Below are positions 24,920 to 32,802 of a DNA stretch of 39,364 bases, in pieces (positions within the stretch are counted from its first letter, which is position 1; each line of letters starts with the position of its first letter). A program made the translations under genes and the position numbers. This stretch comes from Chitinophagaceae bacterium (GTDB taxonomy: Bacteria; Bacteroidota; Bacteroidia; Chitinophagales; Chitinophagaceae): NCBI GenBank assembly GCA_024643625.1, contig JAHEMO010000006.1:1-39364 (forward strand). Direction: 5' to 3'. The notes under the pieces are model-generated. The model had not been told where the DNA came from. It ran no database searches and was given only the letters and a program-made list of their open reading frames with translations.

Positions 24920-25435
24920 TTACAGGAAATATTTTTTCAAAGCACTGTTAACCTTACCACGCCATGCGGTGGGTTGCGTGCTGTAGCCTGCCTTACTGAT
25001 GGCTGTTACCCACGCAGTGGCATTGTCATTCCCCTTCATATTGGGGTAAAACTTTTTTCGGCTAACCAATCCGCAAAAATCCGCGTAGCTATCCTCAACA
25101 TCGGTGTATTGCTTATAGGCACTTTTGATGCCGTGCGATTTTTTGAGATTGTTTTTACCAACTATGCCAAAATGATTGTTCAGCAATTTACTGTTACGAC
25201 TGCTGCCGTATCCGCTCTCTATTACAGCAACACTGAGTATTACTTCTGCTGGTATGCCATATGCGGCTCCGAGCGAATCAGCAATTGGCCAGTAAGTGTC
25301 AATATAACTATGGCCAAAACTCTTGGTGATTTTGTCCGTGGTGTCGGTTGTGTCCTGATTGGTAAGGGTGTGGTTGTCAATATTGTTTATGCTGCCTGAC
25401 AATGCCAGCAAAAGGGCGAAAATCAAATTCATCAT
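24920..25435 (-). CDS. Secreted glucosaminidase-domain peptidoglycan hydrolase
   Basis: A 171-residue protein with a short hydrophobic export signal (NLIFALLLALSGS) and one glucosaminidase domain (mannosyl-glycoprotein endo-beta-N-acetylglucosaminidase, FlgJ/LytD-like; about residues 45-165). The likely catalytic Glu73 lies in SVAVIESGYGSSRNSKLLNNHFGI, followed by YADFCGLVSRKKFY and WVTAISKAGYST. It should cut the glycan strands of peptidoglycan in the periplasm. Two ATG codons in a row (25435 and 25432) are possible starts. It lies 50 bases upstream of the SGNH/MBOAT pair on the same strand, which suggests linked cell-wall functions. Confidence 0.82.
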   Translation of the reverse strand: MMNLIFALLLALSGSINNIDNHTLTNQDTTDTTDKITKSFGHSYIDTYWPIADSLGAAYGIPAEVILSVAVIESGYGSSRNSKLLNNHFGIVGKNNLKKSHGIKSAYKQYTDVEDSYADFCGLVSRKKFYPNMKGNDNATAWVTAISKAGYSTQPTAWRGKVNSALKKYFL

Positions 25436-25667
25436 GTCCGATTGATTTCGTGAATAATAGCTTTGGCATTCAGTGCCTGAAGCGTTTTTGTCACCTTATC
25501 CTTTCTGTTTGCAGGGCATGTAGTTTAAGCCCAAAATCCTAACTCGTGTTGCAGCCTGTCCGATCACCTGCTTGCTTCTGCGATAACCGTTACTCCTTAT
25601 CTGCGTGGCTGCGATTAAAGGACTGCAAAGTTGAGGCCAAAAGCCAGAAACCACGCTAAATGCTTGC

Positions 25668-25727
25668 AAAAAGGCTTAGTAACAGGTAATGCCTGCCTCT
25701 TTTGGGCTAGTATTGTTGAGCCTTTTT
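25668..25727. other. Stem-loop element with nested hairpin
   Basis: AAAAAGGCT (25668-25676) pairs perfectly with AGCCTTTTT (25719-25727). The loop contains a second hairpin, CAGG-TAATG-CCTG (25683-25695). The outer arms are followed by T runs on both strands, so it could end transcripts in either direction, yet no annotated gene ends here. Confidence 0.4.
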
Positions 25728-25870
25728 TGGTGTAAAAAATTGAAAATCAATATCTTATAGGATCAATTGGGAAGAATTTCCCCTTTTGTTAAAAAAATTA
25801 ATATTGGGGGGTAAGAGCACTTAATGGAGCGTATTGCAATCATAACCAATTGGTTTTTATCCACTTAGTG

Positions 25871-25899
25871 TTGCTGCTGAAATAGGCCTGCCTACTTTG
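25871..25899 (+). promoter_or_regulatory. Candidate rmuC promoter
   Basis: TTG (25871-25873), 19 bases, then TACTTTG (25893-25899) resembles the Bacteroidota -33/-7 pair. The rmuC ATG follows 14 bases later, giving a very short leader without a Shine-Dalgarno site. Confidence 0.42.
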
Positions 25900-25913
25900 C
25901 GTTTACTAGTATT

Positions 25914-27422
25914 ATGGAACAAGATTGGATACTTATAACAGTTGCCGCAGTAGTGTTTGCAGGTTTGTTAAGCGCATACATTACGCGGCTCACGTTTAGG
26001 AGCAAAACGGTAGCCAGGCGGGCTTTTGACGACTTGCAGGCGGAACTTTATGCGCAAAAAGAAAACCTTCGGGCTGCCGAAACACGCCACGAACAAGCCA
26101 TAGGCTTATTGCAAAAAGCAGAAGCCGAACTTAACCGACAAAAGGATGAACTTGATGCCAAAAGACGTGAGTTTATTGTATTAAATAACGACCACTCGCG
26201 AAGGCGTGCTGAAATTGAAAATCTTGGCAGAAATATTGAAAAGGCTGAAACCGAGTTGCAGGAGGCAAAGACTGCTGCCGAGCAACTGCGCTTGCAATGG
26301 CAACAGCAGGTTCAGCAGGCTACACATTGGAAAAGTCAGCATGAAGCCATTACCGAAAAGCTAGCCAGTCAGCAGCAAACCATGGATGCATTTGCGGCAC
26401 AAATGAAAAAGGAATTTTCATTGTTGGCAGATAATGTCCTAAGCCATAAAGCACAACAGTTCAACCAACAGCAGGAAACCAAACTCAACGATTTGCTGAC
26501 ACCACTTCGGCAAAATCTCGACAGCTTTAAAAAGGAAATAACTGATGGTCTGAAAGATGAGCGCGGCCATAGAAGTGGCCTGCAGGCAGAAGTAAAATTA
26601 ATGGCCGAACTGAATAAGCGATTGAGCGAACAGGCCAATAACCTAACCAAAGCCTTAAGCACCAATGTAAAGCAACAAGGCGATTGGGGGGAGGTGATTC
26701 TGGAAACAATTTTGCAATATGTGGGTCTGCAAAAGGATGTCCATTACACAGTGCAGCAAACTACAATCAATGCCGATGGGCAAACCATCAGACCCGACTG
26801 TATCGTTCGCTATCCGGATAGCCGGTTTGTGGTTATTGATAGCAAAGTGAGCCTGGTGCATTACAAACAACTTACTGAAGCCGACGGAGATGATGCAACG
26901 GCGGCCCAACTGATGTTGCGTTCGATGCGGCAACATATTGATGGGCTTGCAGGCAAACGATACGACACCGTATCGGGTGTGCTGGATTATGTGTTTATGT
27001 TTATCCCTGTTGAAGGCGCATTTATAACCGCCATGCAGCAGGATGGACAATTGTGGCAATATGCCTTTGATAAAAAAATATTGCTGGTAAGCCCCACGCT
27101 ATTGGTAAGTGGCATAAAACTGATACACGAATTGTGGCGGCAGGACAATGTAAATCGCAATGCCGAAGCAATTGCCTTAAAAGCCGGTGCGCTTTACGAT
27201 AAGTTTCATGGATTTGTACAAAGCTTTGACGAGATAGGCAAGAAGTTGCAGCAGGCACAGGCAAGCTTTGCCACCGCCGATAATCAATTGCGAAGCGGAA
27301 AAGGCAATGTACTTAAGCGCGCCAATGATATAAAGCTGTTGGGGGCAAAAGCCACCAAAACACTTGCAACAACTACAGATTTTGACACGGAAGAAGAAGA
27401 TGCGGATAGGGATGAACCTTAA
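25914..27422 (+). CDS. rmuC: DNA recombination protein RmuC
   Basis: A 502-residue protein with an N-terminal membrane helix (ILITVAAVVFAGLLSAYIT), a long charged coiled coil (about residues 35-170) and the RmuC nuclease-like domain (about 185-450). Family motifs are KQQGDWGEVILETILQYVGL, IRPDCIVRYPDSRFVVIDSKVSL (the PD-(D/E)xK-like core) and VFMFIPVEGAF. RmuC limits DNA inversions between repeats and is thought to act on DNA at the membrane. Its stop codon interlocks with that of the convergent transporter gene at TTAA (27419-27422). Confidence 0.92.
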   Translation: MEQDWILITVAAVVFAGLLSAYITRLTFRSKTVARRAFDDLQAELYAQKENLRAAETRHEQAIGLLQKAEAELNRQKDELDAKRREFIVLNNDHSRRRAEIENLGRNIEKAETELQEAKTAAEQLRLQWQQQVQQATHWKSQHEAITEKLASQQQTMDAFAAQMKKEFSLLADNVLSHKAQQFNQQQETKLNDLLTPLRQNLDSFKKEITDGLKDERGHRSGLQAEVKLMAELNKRLSEQANNLTKALSTNVKQQGDWGEVILETILQYVGLQKDVHYTVQQTTINADGQTIRPDCIVRYPDSRFVVIDSKVSLVHYKQLTEADGDDATAAQLMLRSMRQHIDGLAGKRYDTVSGVLDYVFMFIPVEGAFITAMQQDGQLWQYAFDKKILLVSPTLLVSGIKLIHELWRQDNVNRNAEAIALKAGALYDKFHGFVQSFDEIGKKLQQAQASFATADNQLRSGKGNVLKRANDIKLLGAKATKTLATTTDFDTEEEDADRDEP

Positions 27423-28291
27423 ATTTTACCCGGTCGTGTAATGCGAAACATTTGCCATATTACTGCTCCAAAAATGAGGGCGAGGCCGGCATAAAATCCC
27501 GGTGATAGTTCCTGGTTTTCTTTGAAAATAATAAAGGCCAATGCAATGCCATAAACCGGCTCAAGGTTGAAACTGAGGTTTTGGGTAAATACGCTGATAT
27601 GCCTGAGCGATTGCAGACTAAGATTTACCGCCAGCACCGTACAAAACCATGCCATTATAATCAGCCAAAGCCAATCCATGCTTGTGGGTAGCAATCTTGG
27701 TGTGTTTATAAAATGCACGTAAAGAGGTAGCAAGAAAGTCCATGCCAGCCAGCCACCGCCTAATTCATACAAAGCCACGGTTTTGGCGCTAAAGCGATTA
27801 ACCAGCTTTTTATTGAACATGGAAAATATAACCACCAGTACTACCGATACAAGTCCAAGTATGATACCAAGTTTGTAATTGGGGTTGAAATGGAAAATGA
27901 GACCGATACCCGTAAGCGCCATCACGCCTAACAGCAGTTCGCGCACATCGAGTCGCTTTTTAAAAGCAAACGGCTCCAGCAGCGCGGTAAATATGCCGCT
28001 TGCCGCCATACAAGTGAGGGCTATGGATACATTGGCCACTTTTATACTGCCGTAAAAAGCTACCCAATGCAACGCCAGTAAAGTGCCTGCCCCTGCCATT
28101 TGCAGCATATCGCGCCAGGCAATTCTTTCATACTCTTTTCGCCACCAGCGCAGCACCAAAAGCGTAATAACGGTTAGCCCCATGCGCCACCACACCAGCA
28201 TACCTTCATTAAGGCTGATAAGGCGACCCAATATGCCCGTAAATCCAAAAAGGAAAACAGCAGCATGTAATTGTAGAAGAGCCTTCTTCAT
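27419..28291 (-). CDS. EamA/DMT family small-molecule transporter
   Basis: A 290-residue membrane protein with ten predicted helices arranged as two EamA repeats (about residues 5-135 and 145-285). Typical features are the N-terminal GFTGILGRLISL, the WRMGLTVITLLVL second helix and FNLEPVYGIALAFIIFKE near the end of the second repeat. DMT members export amino acids, nucleotides or other metabolites; the substrate cannot be read here. A promoter with TTTG-N18-TACCTTCG lies directly upstream and overlaps the terminator of the preceding gene. Confidence 0.87.
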   Translation of the reverse strand: MKKALLQLHAAVFLFGFTGILGRLISLNEGMLVWWRMGLTVITLLVLRWWRKEYERIAWRDMLQMAGAGTLLALHWVAFYGSIKVANVSIALTCMAASGIFTALLEPFAFKKRLDVRELLLGVMALTGIGLIFHFNPNYKLGIILGLVSVVLVVIFSMFNKKLVNRFSAKTVALYELGGGWLAWTFLLPLYVHFINTPRLLPTSMDWLWLIIMAWFCTVLAVNLSLQSLRHISVFTQNLSFNLEPVYGIALAFIIFKENQELSPGFYAGLALIFGAVIWQMFRITRPGKI

Positions 28292-28300
28292 ATAGGCCGC

Positions 28301-28330
28301 CGAAGGTAGTGGGCTTATCCATGCTACAAA
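28301..28330 (-). promoter_or_regulatory. Promoter of the EamA transporter gene
   Basis: On the minus strand TTTG (28330-28327), 18 bases, then TACCTTCG (28308-28301), seven of eight matching TAnnTTTG. The start codon follows nine bases later. The -33 box lies within the T run of the upstream gene's terminator. Confidence 0.45.
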
Positions 28331-28362
28331 AAAATAGCCCGCGACAATTGCCGCAGGCTATT
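28328..28362 (-). terminator. Rho-independent terminator after the T9SS protein gene
   Basis: On the minus strand AATAGCCTGCG pairs with CGCGGGCTATT (one mismatch) across an eight-base loop, followed by seven T. It lies 22 bases after the stop of the large secreted protein. Its stem shares AATAGCC and the CCCGC/GCGGG core with the terminator at 17899-17928. Confidence 0.75.
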
Positions 28363-28383
28363 CCTCATAAGCATGTATGCTGC

Positions 28384-31300
28384 TTACTGAATCATTATTT
28401 TTTCCGTTCGTAATAGCTTGCCGGTTTTGGCATCCATCAGCCGAACCAAATACATGCCACGGGCATTGCCGGAGATGTCTACAGCAGTTGCACCGTTGGA
28501 AAGCCGTATTTGTTTTATCCGGCGTCCGTTCATATCACTTATATCTGCCATCAGCGCAGTACCATTTACCACTTGTGGCGATACGATGCTAAAGCTGCCT
28601 TTGTTAATGGTAGGGAAAATGCGAACTGCATCAGCCCCGCTGTTTCTTACAATGGCCACAACTTTACTGAATGCGGCGCGGCCATCATTGTCAATCATTT
28701 TTAGCCGATAGTAGAGCTGGGTTAGTCCAGCTACATTATTGTCGGAAAAGCTGAAAACCTCGCGATTGCTGTATCGGGGTAAGCTTACCGTGCCTATTTT
28801 TTCGTAAGGATGATCCAATGCCAGCGTGCGCTCCACTTCAAAGCGATTGAAGTTTTCAATGTTATCAGCAGTCCATTGTAAGGACACGGTTTTGCCGAGA
28901 TCCTTGCCATCAAAATTTACCAGCGTAACCGGTAGCGGCGTTTGATTTACCTGACCCAGGAACATGCCATTGCCATGTGTTACTATCAGCATATTGTTAT
29001 CGCCATGCCGTGCATCAATTCCACGCACCAACGCATTATTTATAACGCCTTGTCCTTCCTTGAACCAGCCAGGGTTGTTGGAGGGTAAAGTGCTGGCGCT
29101 GTTATCGTGCCGGTAGCTGTAAAGGCCAGTGTTAGTACCAACATAATATTCGGTTACTTCCTCAGTATTTTTTTGGTAACTCATCATGGCGCAACTGCGG
29201 GCCGATTGTTCGGTCAGGTTGCCTTCCATGTTTATCCATTGCGGATTATCGGCCTTGGTATTGTTGCAATACCAAATATTTACAATACCATAGTTAGACA
29301 GAACAGCCATTATTTTTTCCGGGTACTTGGGGTGTACGGCAATATCTATCACATATCCCTCGGGCAATTGATTATTGGAAACACGCACCGGGGCAGTCAA
29401 TGAATCATCCCCGGCCGGGTTGTCGACCCGATATACTTCGCCGCGCTGATTACCAAAATACAGCAGGCTTGTGGCCGGGTTATAAGGTCCGTTGGAGGTG
29501 GTTATGCACCTGATGGTTGACCCGCCGCCGGAATTAATAAATCCGACGGATGCTAATTGCCGCCATTCAGCATCGCCATGTGCTGTGGTGGTTGTGCTGG
29601 CGTTGCGGGTGCGCCATATCCGGTTGTCGAGGGCATAATAGAGATGCTCCGGATTACTTCTGTCGGTATGAAAGAGTGTCACAAAAAGAGAAGTGCCGGT
29701 GCTGAATTGAGGCCTGATATTAACTGAGCCGCCAAGGGCTGTTCCGTTAGCCGCTCTTGGCTCGCGGCGGATGGCGCCGTTTTGCGTACCAAATATGTAA
29801 TGTCCGGGTAAAATGCCAACCGAAACACCGTCGCCACCTGTCCCAAAATCAGCAAAGGCTGTAGACCCTGTCAGGCTGTAGGTATTGCCATTGTCCTGCG
29901 CACCACCAATTGCCACGCCGCTACCATTTACCTGCTCTAAAGCACCATAATAGTATTGATAGGTTACAAAGTTGTTGTTCTTTTCTGTCCATTGGTTGCC
30001 AAAAGCAGCGTTGGGCATGTAGGAAAGACCGCCGTCAGTGGCGTTGATCATTTGATTAGGATCAGAAGGATTGAAAGCAAACCAATGTATATCAGGGTGG
30101 TGATTTGGCCATTGGCTATAGCTGGTTGGTGTGGCATAACCCCCAATTCTGCCGATGCTGTTTTTGGTGGCAAAGCCGTCTGCAGAGCGATAAGCATTTG
30201 TGCCGCCTATGTAAACGATATCCGACACCGCCGGATAAACAGCTACTACGAGGTCGTATCCACCCTGAACAGCAAACGGGTCGTTGCCCGAACTGTAACC
30301 CGCTTCATCCGGCAGGTTTGCGCTTCGGTCTTCCCAGGTGCCACCATTGTCGGAATTATTTCTGGTGTATTTGAAAAAATCCGCCTCAGGAACCTGATTG
30401 CCGCTGGAATGCGTGGTGTTGTTGTAATACAGCACATAAAGAATGGTCTGGTCGGAAGGAGCAAGTGCCAAAACCACGCGGCCATATCCGTTATACGTAT
30501 TCCATCCGGTAACCAATGCGCTGTTTGCAATGCGCTCATAACTGCCGGGTGCGCCGGTCGCGGAGGTCCATACTCCATCAAAGGCACTGCTTATGACGTT
30601 GCCGCCAATAGCAGCGTATACGCGGCCGGCATTGGTTACAGCTACATCCGCCGAATAGCCACGCTGTGGAGATTCGTTGGTGATGCCTAATACTGTTTCC
30701 CAGGAAAGGCCCCCATCGGTGCTGCGCACTACACCGCCGCCCACAGCAGCATACACATGGCCGTTGGCCGGGCTTACTGCAAGCTTCATTACAATATCGC
30801 GGGGCGAATCGAAAATAAAATTGTCGGCAGAAAAATTGGACAAGCGCGACCATGTTTGGCCATTGTCTGTGGACTTATAAACCCCATTGCCGGAATAAAA
30901 GGCGCCGGGTAAAACACTGGCTGAGTTACCAAAATTTTCACCGGTACCGTAGTACCAGGTATCCTGAAAGCCAGGGCGGGGATCCTGCACTATGCAGGTA
31001 ACATTATGAATAAAACTGCTTGGTGTTACATTAACCCAGGTATCACCACCATTCGTGCTGCGGAATATGCCGGAACTTACACCCCCGGCCAGCAGCACCT
31101 GATTTTCACCGGTGCCATAGCGGATATCATACTCTACCGCCCTTGAACGGCCACCTTTATTGGTTGGGCCCTTTACCATGTAGGCGTTGGCCTGCAACTG
31201 ATTGATGTTTTGCGATAGTTCGCGCCAGGGTACGCCAATGGATTCCTTGCGTTCCAATTCAAATGCGGTTTCAGGAATTTTGCCTGTGGCCGGGTTTTTC

Positions 31301-31455
31301 ATCAGATCGTATTCGTAGGCCAACCTTTCGCCCACAAACAAGGCACGCTCATTTTCCTCCTCCTCATTGTGGTTTAATGTGTTTTGAGGCCAAAACATCC
31401 ACGCGGCGCCAATTACCGTTGCTGAGAGGCATGAGATCAGTAAAATTTTCTTCAT
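28384..31455 (-). CDS. Secreted BNR/sortilin-like beta-propeller protein with T9SS C-terminal sorting domain
   Basis: A 1023-residue protein with a signal peptide (MKKILLISCLSATVIGAAWMF). Many BNR/Asp-box-like repeats typical of VPS10/sortilin propellers follow, for example FRSTNGGDTWVNV, YKSTDNGQTWSRL and VRSTDGGLSWETV (about residues 60-800). A segment beginning PLPVTLVNFDGK (about residue 840) resembles the beta domain that often precedes sorting tails. The last 80 residues (INKGSFSIVSPQV, ISDMNGRRIKQI, ARGMYLVRLMD, KIMIQ) form a type A T9SS sorting domain. It is exported and probably anchored at the surface; the ligand or substrate is unknown. The ATG at 31455 is preferred to a TTG nine bases upstream. 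Confidence 0.85.
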   Translation of the reverse strand: MKKILLISCLSATVIGAAWMFWPQNTLNHNEEEENERALFVGERLAYEYDLMKNPATGKIPETAFELERKESIGVPWRELSQNINQLQANAYMVKGPTNKGGRSRAVEYDIRYGTGENQVLLAGGVSSGIFRSTNGGDTWVNVTPSSFIHNVTCIVQDPRPGFQDTWYYGTGENFGNSASVLPGAFYSGNGVYKSTDNGQTWSRLSNFSADNFIFDSPRDIVMKLAVSPANGHVYAAVGGGVVRSTDGGLSWETVLGITNESPQRGYSADVAVTNAGRVYAAIGGNVISSAFDGVWTSATGAPGSYERIANSALVTGWNTYNGYGRVVLALAPSDQTILYVLYYNNTTHSSGNQVPEADFFKYTRNNSDNGGTWEDRSANLPDEAGYSSGNDPFAVQGGYDLVVAVYPAVSDIVYIGGTNAYRSADGFATKNSIGRIGGYATPTSYSQWPNHHPDIHWFAFNPSDPNQMINATDGGLSYMPNAAFGNQWTEKNNNFVTYQYYYGALEQVNGSGVAIGGAQDNGNTYSLTGSTAFADFGTGGDGVSVGILPGHYIFGTQNGAIRREPRAANGTALGGSVNIRPQFSTGTSLFVTLFHTDRSNPEHLYYALDNRIWRTRNASTTTTAHGDAEWRQLASVGFINSGGGSTIRCITTSNGPYNPATSLLYFGNQRGEVYRVDNPAGDDSLTAPVRVSNNQLPEGYVIDIAVHPKYPEKIMAVLSNYGIVNIWYCNNTKADNPQWINMEGNLTEQSARSCAMMSYQKNTEEVTEYYVGTNTGLYSYRHDNSASTLPSNNPGWFKEGQGVINNALVRGIDARHGDNNMLIVTHGNGMFLGQVNQTPLPVTLVNFDGKDLGKTVSLQWTADNIENFNRFEVERTLALDHPYEKIGTVSLPRYSNREVFSFSDNNVAGLTQLYYRLKMIDNDGRAAFSKVVAIVRNSGADAVRIFPTINKGSFSIVSPQVVNGTALMADISDMNGRRIKQIRLSNGATAVDISGNARGMYLVRLMDAKTGKLLRTEKIMIQ

Positions 31456-31539
31456 TCTAAGCAATTATTGAAAAAATTAGATACGCATTTTTACGGCATA
31501 GCGTTCCGCCGGGCGGTGAAAATAGCGTTCCATCCCGCG

Positions 31540-31583
31540 TTAGCCGCCTTTTGTTCTTTCAAAATTTTGTTGCAAAAGGCTAA
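31540..31583. other. Imperfect inverted repeat downstream of trmD
   Basis: TTAGCCGCCTTTTG (31540-31553) and CAAAAGGCTAA (31573-31583) can pair with a three-base bulge, and the loop contains the palindrome CAAAATTTTG. It lies seven bases after the trmD stop on the minus strand. No T run follows on that strand, so a stabilising 3' stem-loop is more likely than a classic terminator. Confidence 0.35.
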
Positions 31584-31589
31584 GTTTCA

Positions 31590-32273
31590 TCATAATTCTC
31601 CTTCCAAAAGGTCAGGCCGGCGCTCCTGTGTACGCTGCAAACTTTGCTCATAGCGCCATTCTTCAATTTTTCGGGTGTCGCCACTCAGCAGAATATCAGG
31701 CACTTTCATACCCCGGAAGTCTGCAGGACGGGTGTACACCGGTGGTGCCAGCAGGTTATCCTGAAAGCTATCGAAAAGCGCACTTGTTTCGTCATTGAGC
31801 ACGCCGGGTATCAATCTTCCAATGGCGTCAACCACCATGGCAGCCGGCAATTCGCCACCGCTCAGCACAAAATCGCCAATGGATATTTCCATGGTTATAT
31901 AGGTGTCGCGAATCCGTTGGTCAATGCCTTTGTAATGTCCGCAAATAATCAGCAGCCGGTTTTGCAACGATAGCCGGTTGGCGGTGGGTTGGTCAAAGCG
32001 GGTACCATCAGGCGTCATAAAAATTATTTCATCATAACTGCCCTGTTCCTGCAGCTTTTCTATAGCGTTAGCCAGCGGTTCCGGCATCATTACCATTCCG
32101 GCACCGCCGCCGTATTGGTAATCGTCTACCTGTCCATATTCATTTACCGCCCATTGGCGTAAATGGTGAACGGCCACGGTGAGCAGTCCTTTTTGCATAG
32201 CCCGTTTCATTATGCTGTGGCCAAGGGGGCTATCCAGCAATTCGGGTACTACGGTTATAATGTCGATATGCAT
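31590..32273 (-). CDS. trmD: tRNA (guanine-N1)-methyltransferase TrmD
   Basis: A 227-residue SPOUT-fold enzyme that methylates G37 of tRNAs with a GG sequence, preventing frameshifts. Motifs: MHIDIITVVPELL at the start, DDYQYGGGAGMVM, IICGHYKGIDQRI and the knotted SAM site ISIGDFVLSGGELPA. The last part, YTRPADFRGMKVPDILLSGDTRKIEEWR, is the family signature. The frame opens at 32309, but the family N-terminus begins at the ATG at 32273. It follows the S4-domain gene after 17 bases on the same strand and is probably co-transcribed. The usual rpsP-rimM-trmD-rplS cluster is not seen here. Confidence 0.95.
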   Translation of the reverse strand: MHIDIITVVPELLDSPLGHSIMKRAMQKGLLTVAVHHLRQWAVNEYGQVDDYQYGGGAGMVMMPEPLANAIEKLQEQGSYDEIIFMTPDGTRFDQPTANRLSLQNRLLIICGHYKGIDQRIRDTYITMEISIGDFVLSGGELPAAMVVDAIGRLIPGVLNDETSALFDSFQDNLLAPPVYTRPADFRGMKVPDILLSGDTRKIEEWRYEQSLQRTQERRPDLLEGEL

Positions 32274-32290
32274 GGGCTGCTTTGAAATAG

Positions 32291-32680
32291 TTATGAATTT
32301 TCCTGCCAATCGTCAAGATCGCGGCGTTGTTTTTTAGTTGGCCGGCCTATTTTGCTCAGGCGTTTACCGGTATGAAAACTGGTAGCTTGCGATTTTTCAG
32401 GCAATAAATCCTCCGGCGGCGTCAGGTCCTCATAGTGCAAAACGGCTTCAGCGTAGGCAACACGTTTATCAATGATGCTTTTTACGCGTATTACCCAGGG
32501 CCGGCCTTCCGTTTTGGCAATAATGGTATCGCCGGCTTTGATGCTGCGGCTGGGTTTTACTGCTTCATCGTTCAGTCTTACCCTGCCTTTATCGCAGGCT
32601 TCGGTTGCCAATCCCCTTGTTTTATACATGCGGATGGCCCAGAGATATTTGTCTATTCTAATTTTTGCAGCTGCTGTCAT
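32291..32680 (-). CDS. S4 domain RNA-binding protein, Hsp15-like
   Basis: A 129-residue basic protein. The S4 RNA-binding domain occupies residues 5-70 (IRIDKYLWAIRMYKTRGLATEACDKGRVRLNDEAVKPSRSI). A lysine/arginine-rich tail follows with GRPTKKQRRDLDDW, as in the Hsp15 family. Hsp15 recycles free 50S subunits carrying stalled nascent chains. Starting at 32680 gives the normal compact form; the longer frame to 32731 adds an unrelated leader. It forms a short unit with trmD, consistent with a translation-related role. Confidence 0.85.
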   Translation of the reverse strand: MTAAAKIRIDKYLWAIRMYKTRGLATEACDKGRVRLNDEAVKPSRSIKAGDTIIAKTEGRPWVIRVKSIIDKRVAYAEAVLHYEDLTPPEDLLPEKSQATSFHTGKRLSKIGRPTKKQRRDLDDWQENS

Positions 32681-32802
32681 ATGGCGTTGCGAAGGTTGCG
32701 AAAATACCATGCTGTGCGTAAATGAAGCCATTCGTGTGCGTAGCTCATTTTTTCCACCTTATGCTTTGCCTTTATCTTCGCCGGCATCGCAGCGAAAAAT
32801 TC

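Larger units (their letters stand above)
25436..25913. other. 478-bp intergenic region between glucosaminidase and rmuC
   Basis: This divergent gap holds no convincing gene. It contains a 9-bp-stem structured element at 25668-25727 and the rmuC promoter candidate at 25871-25899. On the minus strand a 27-codon open frame overlaps the glucosaminidase ATG, but it has no good start codon. The remainder shows nothing I can name. Confidence 0.5.

Noticed and set aside
24917-25399. 160-codon plus-strand open frame opposite the glucosaminidase
   Set aside because: The minus strand encodes a secreted enzyme with a clear catalytic motif; the plus-strand product has none.
25436-25517. Possible 27-codon minus-strand frame ending in a TGA that overlaps the glucosaminidase ATG
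   Set aside because: It has only an internal GTG as a start, no promoter at suitable spacing and no recognisable product. The overlap is intriguing but too weak to annotate.
29956-30690. 244-codon plus-strand open frame
   Set aside because: It is antisense to the BNR/T9SS gene, whose repeats and sorting tail are clear; the translated product shows no domain or start signal.
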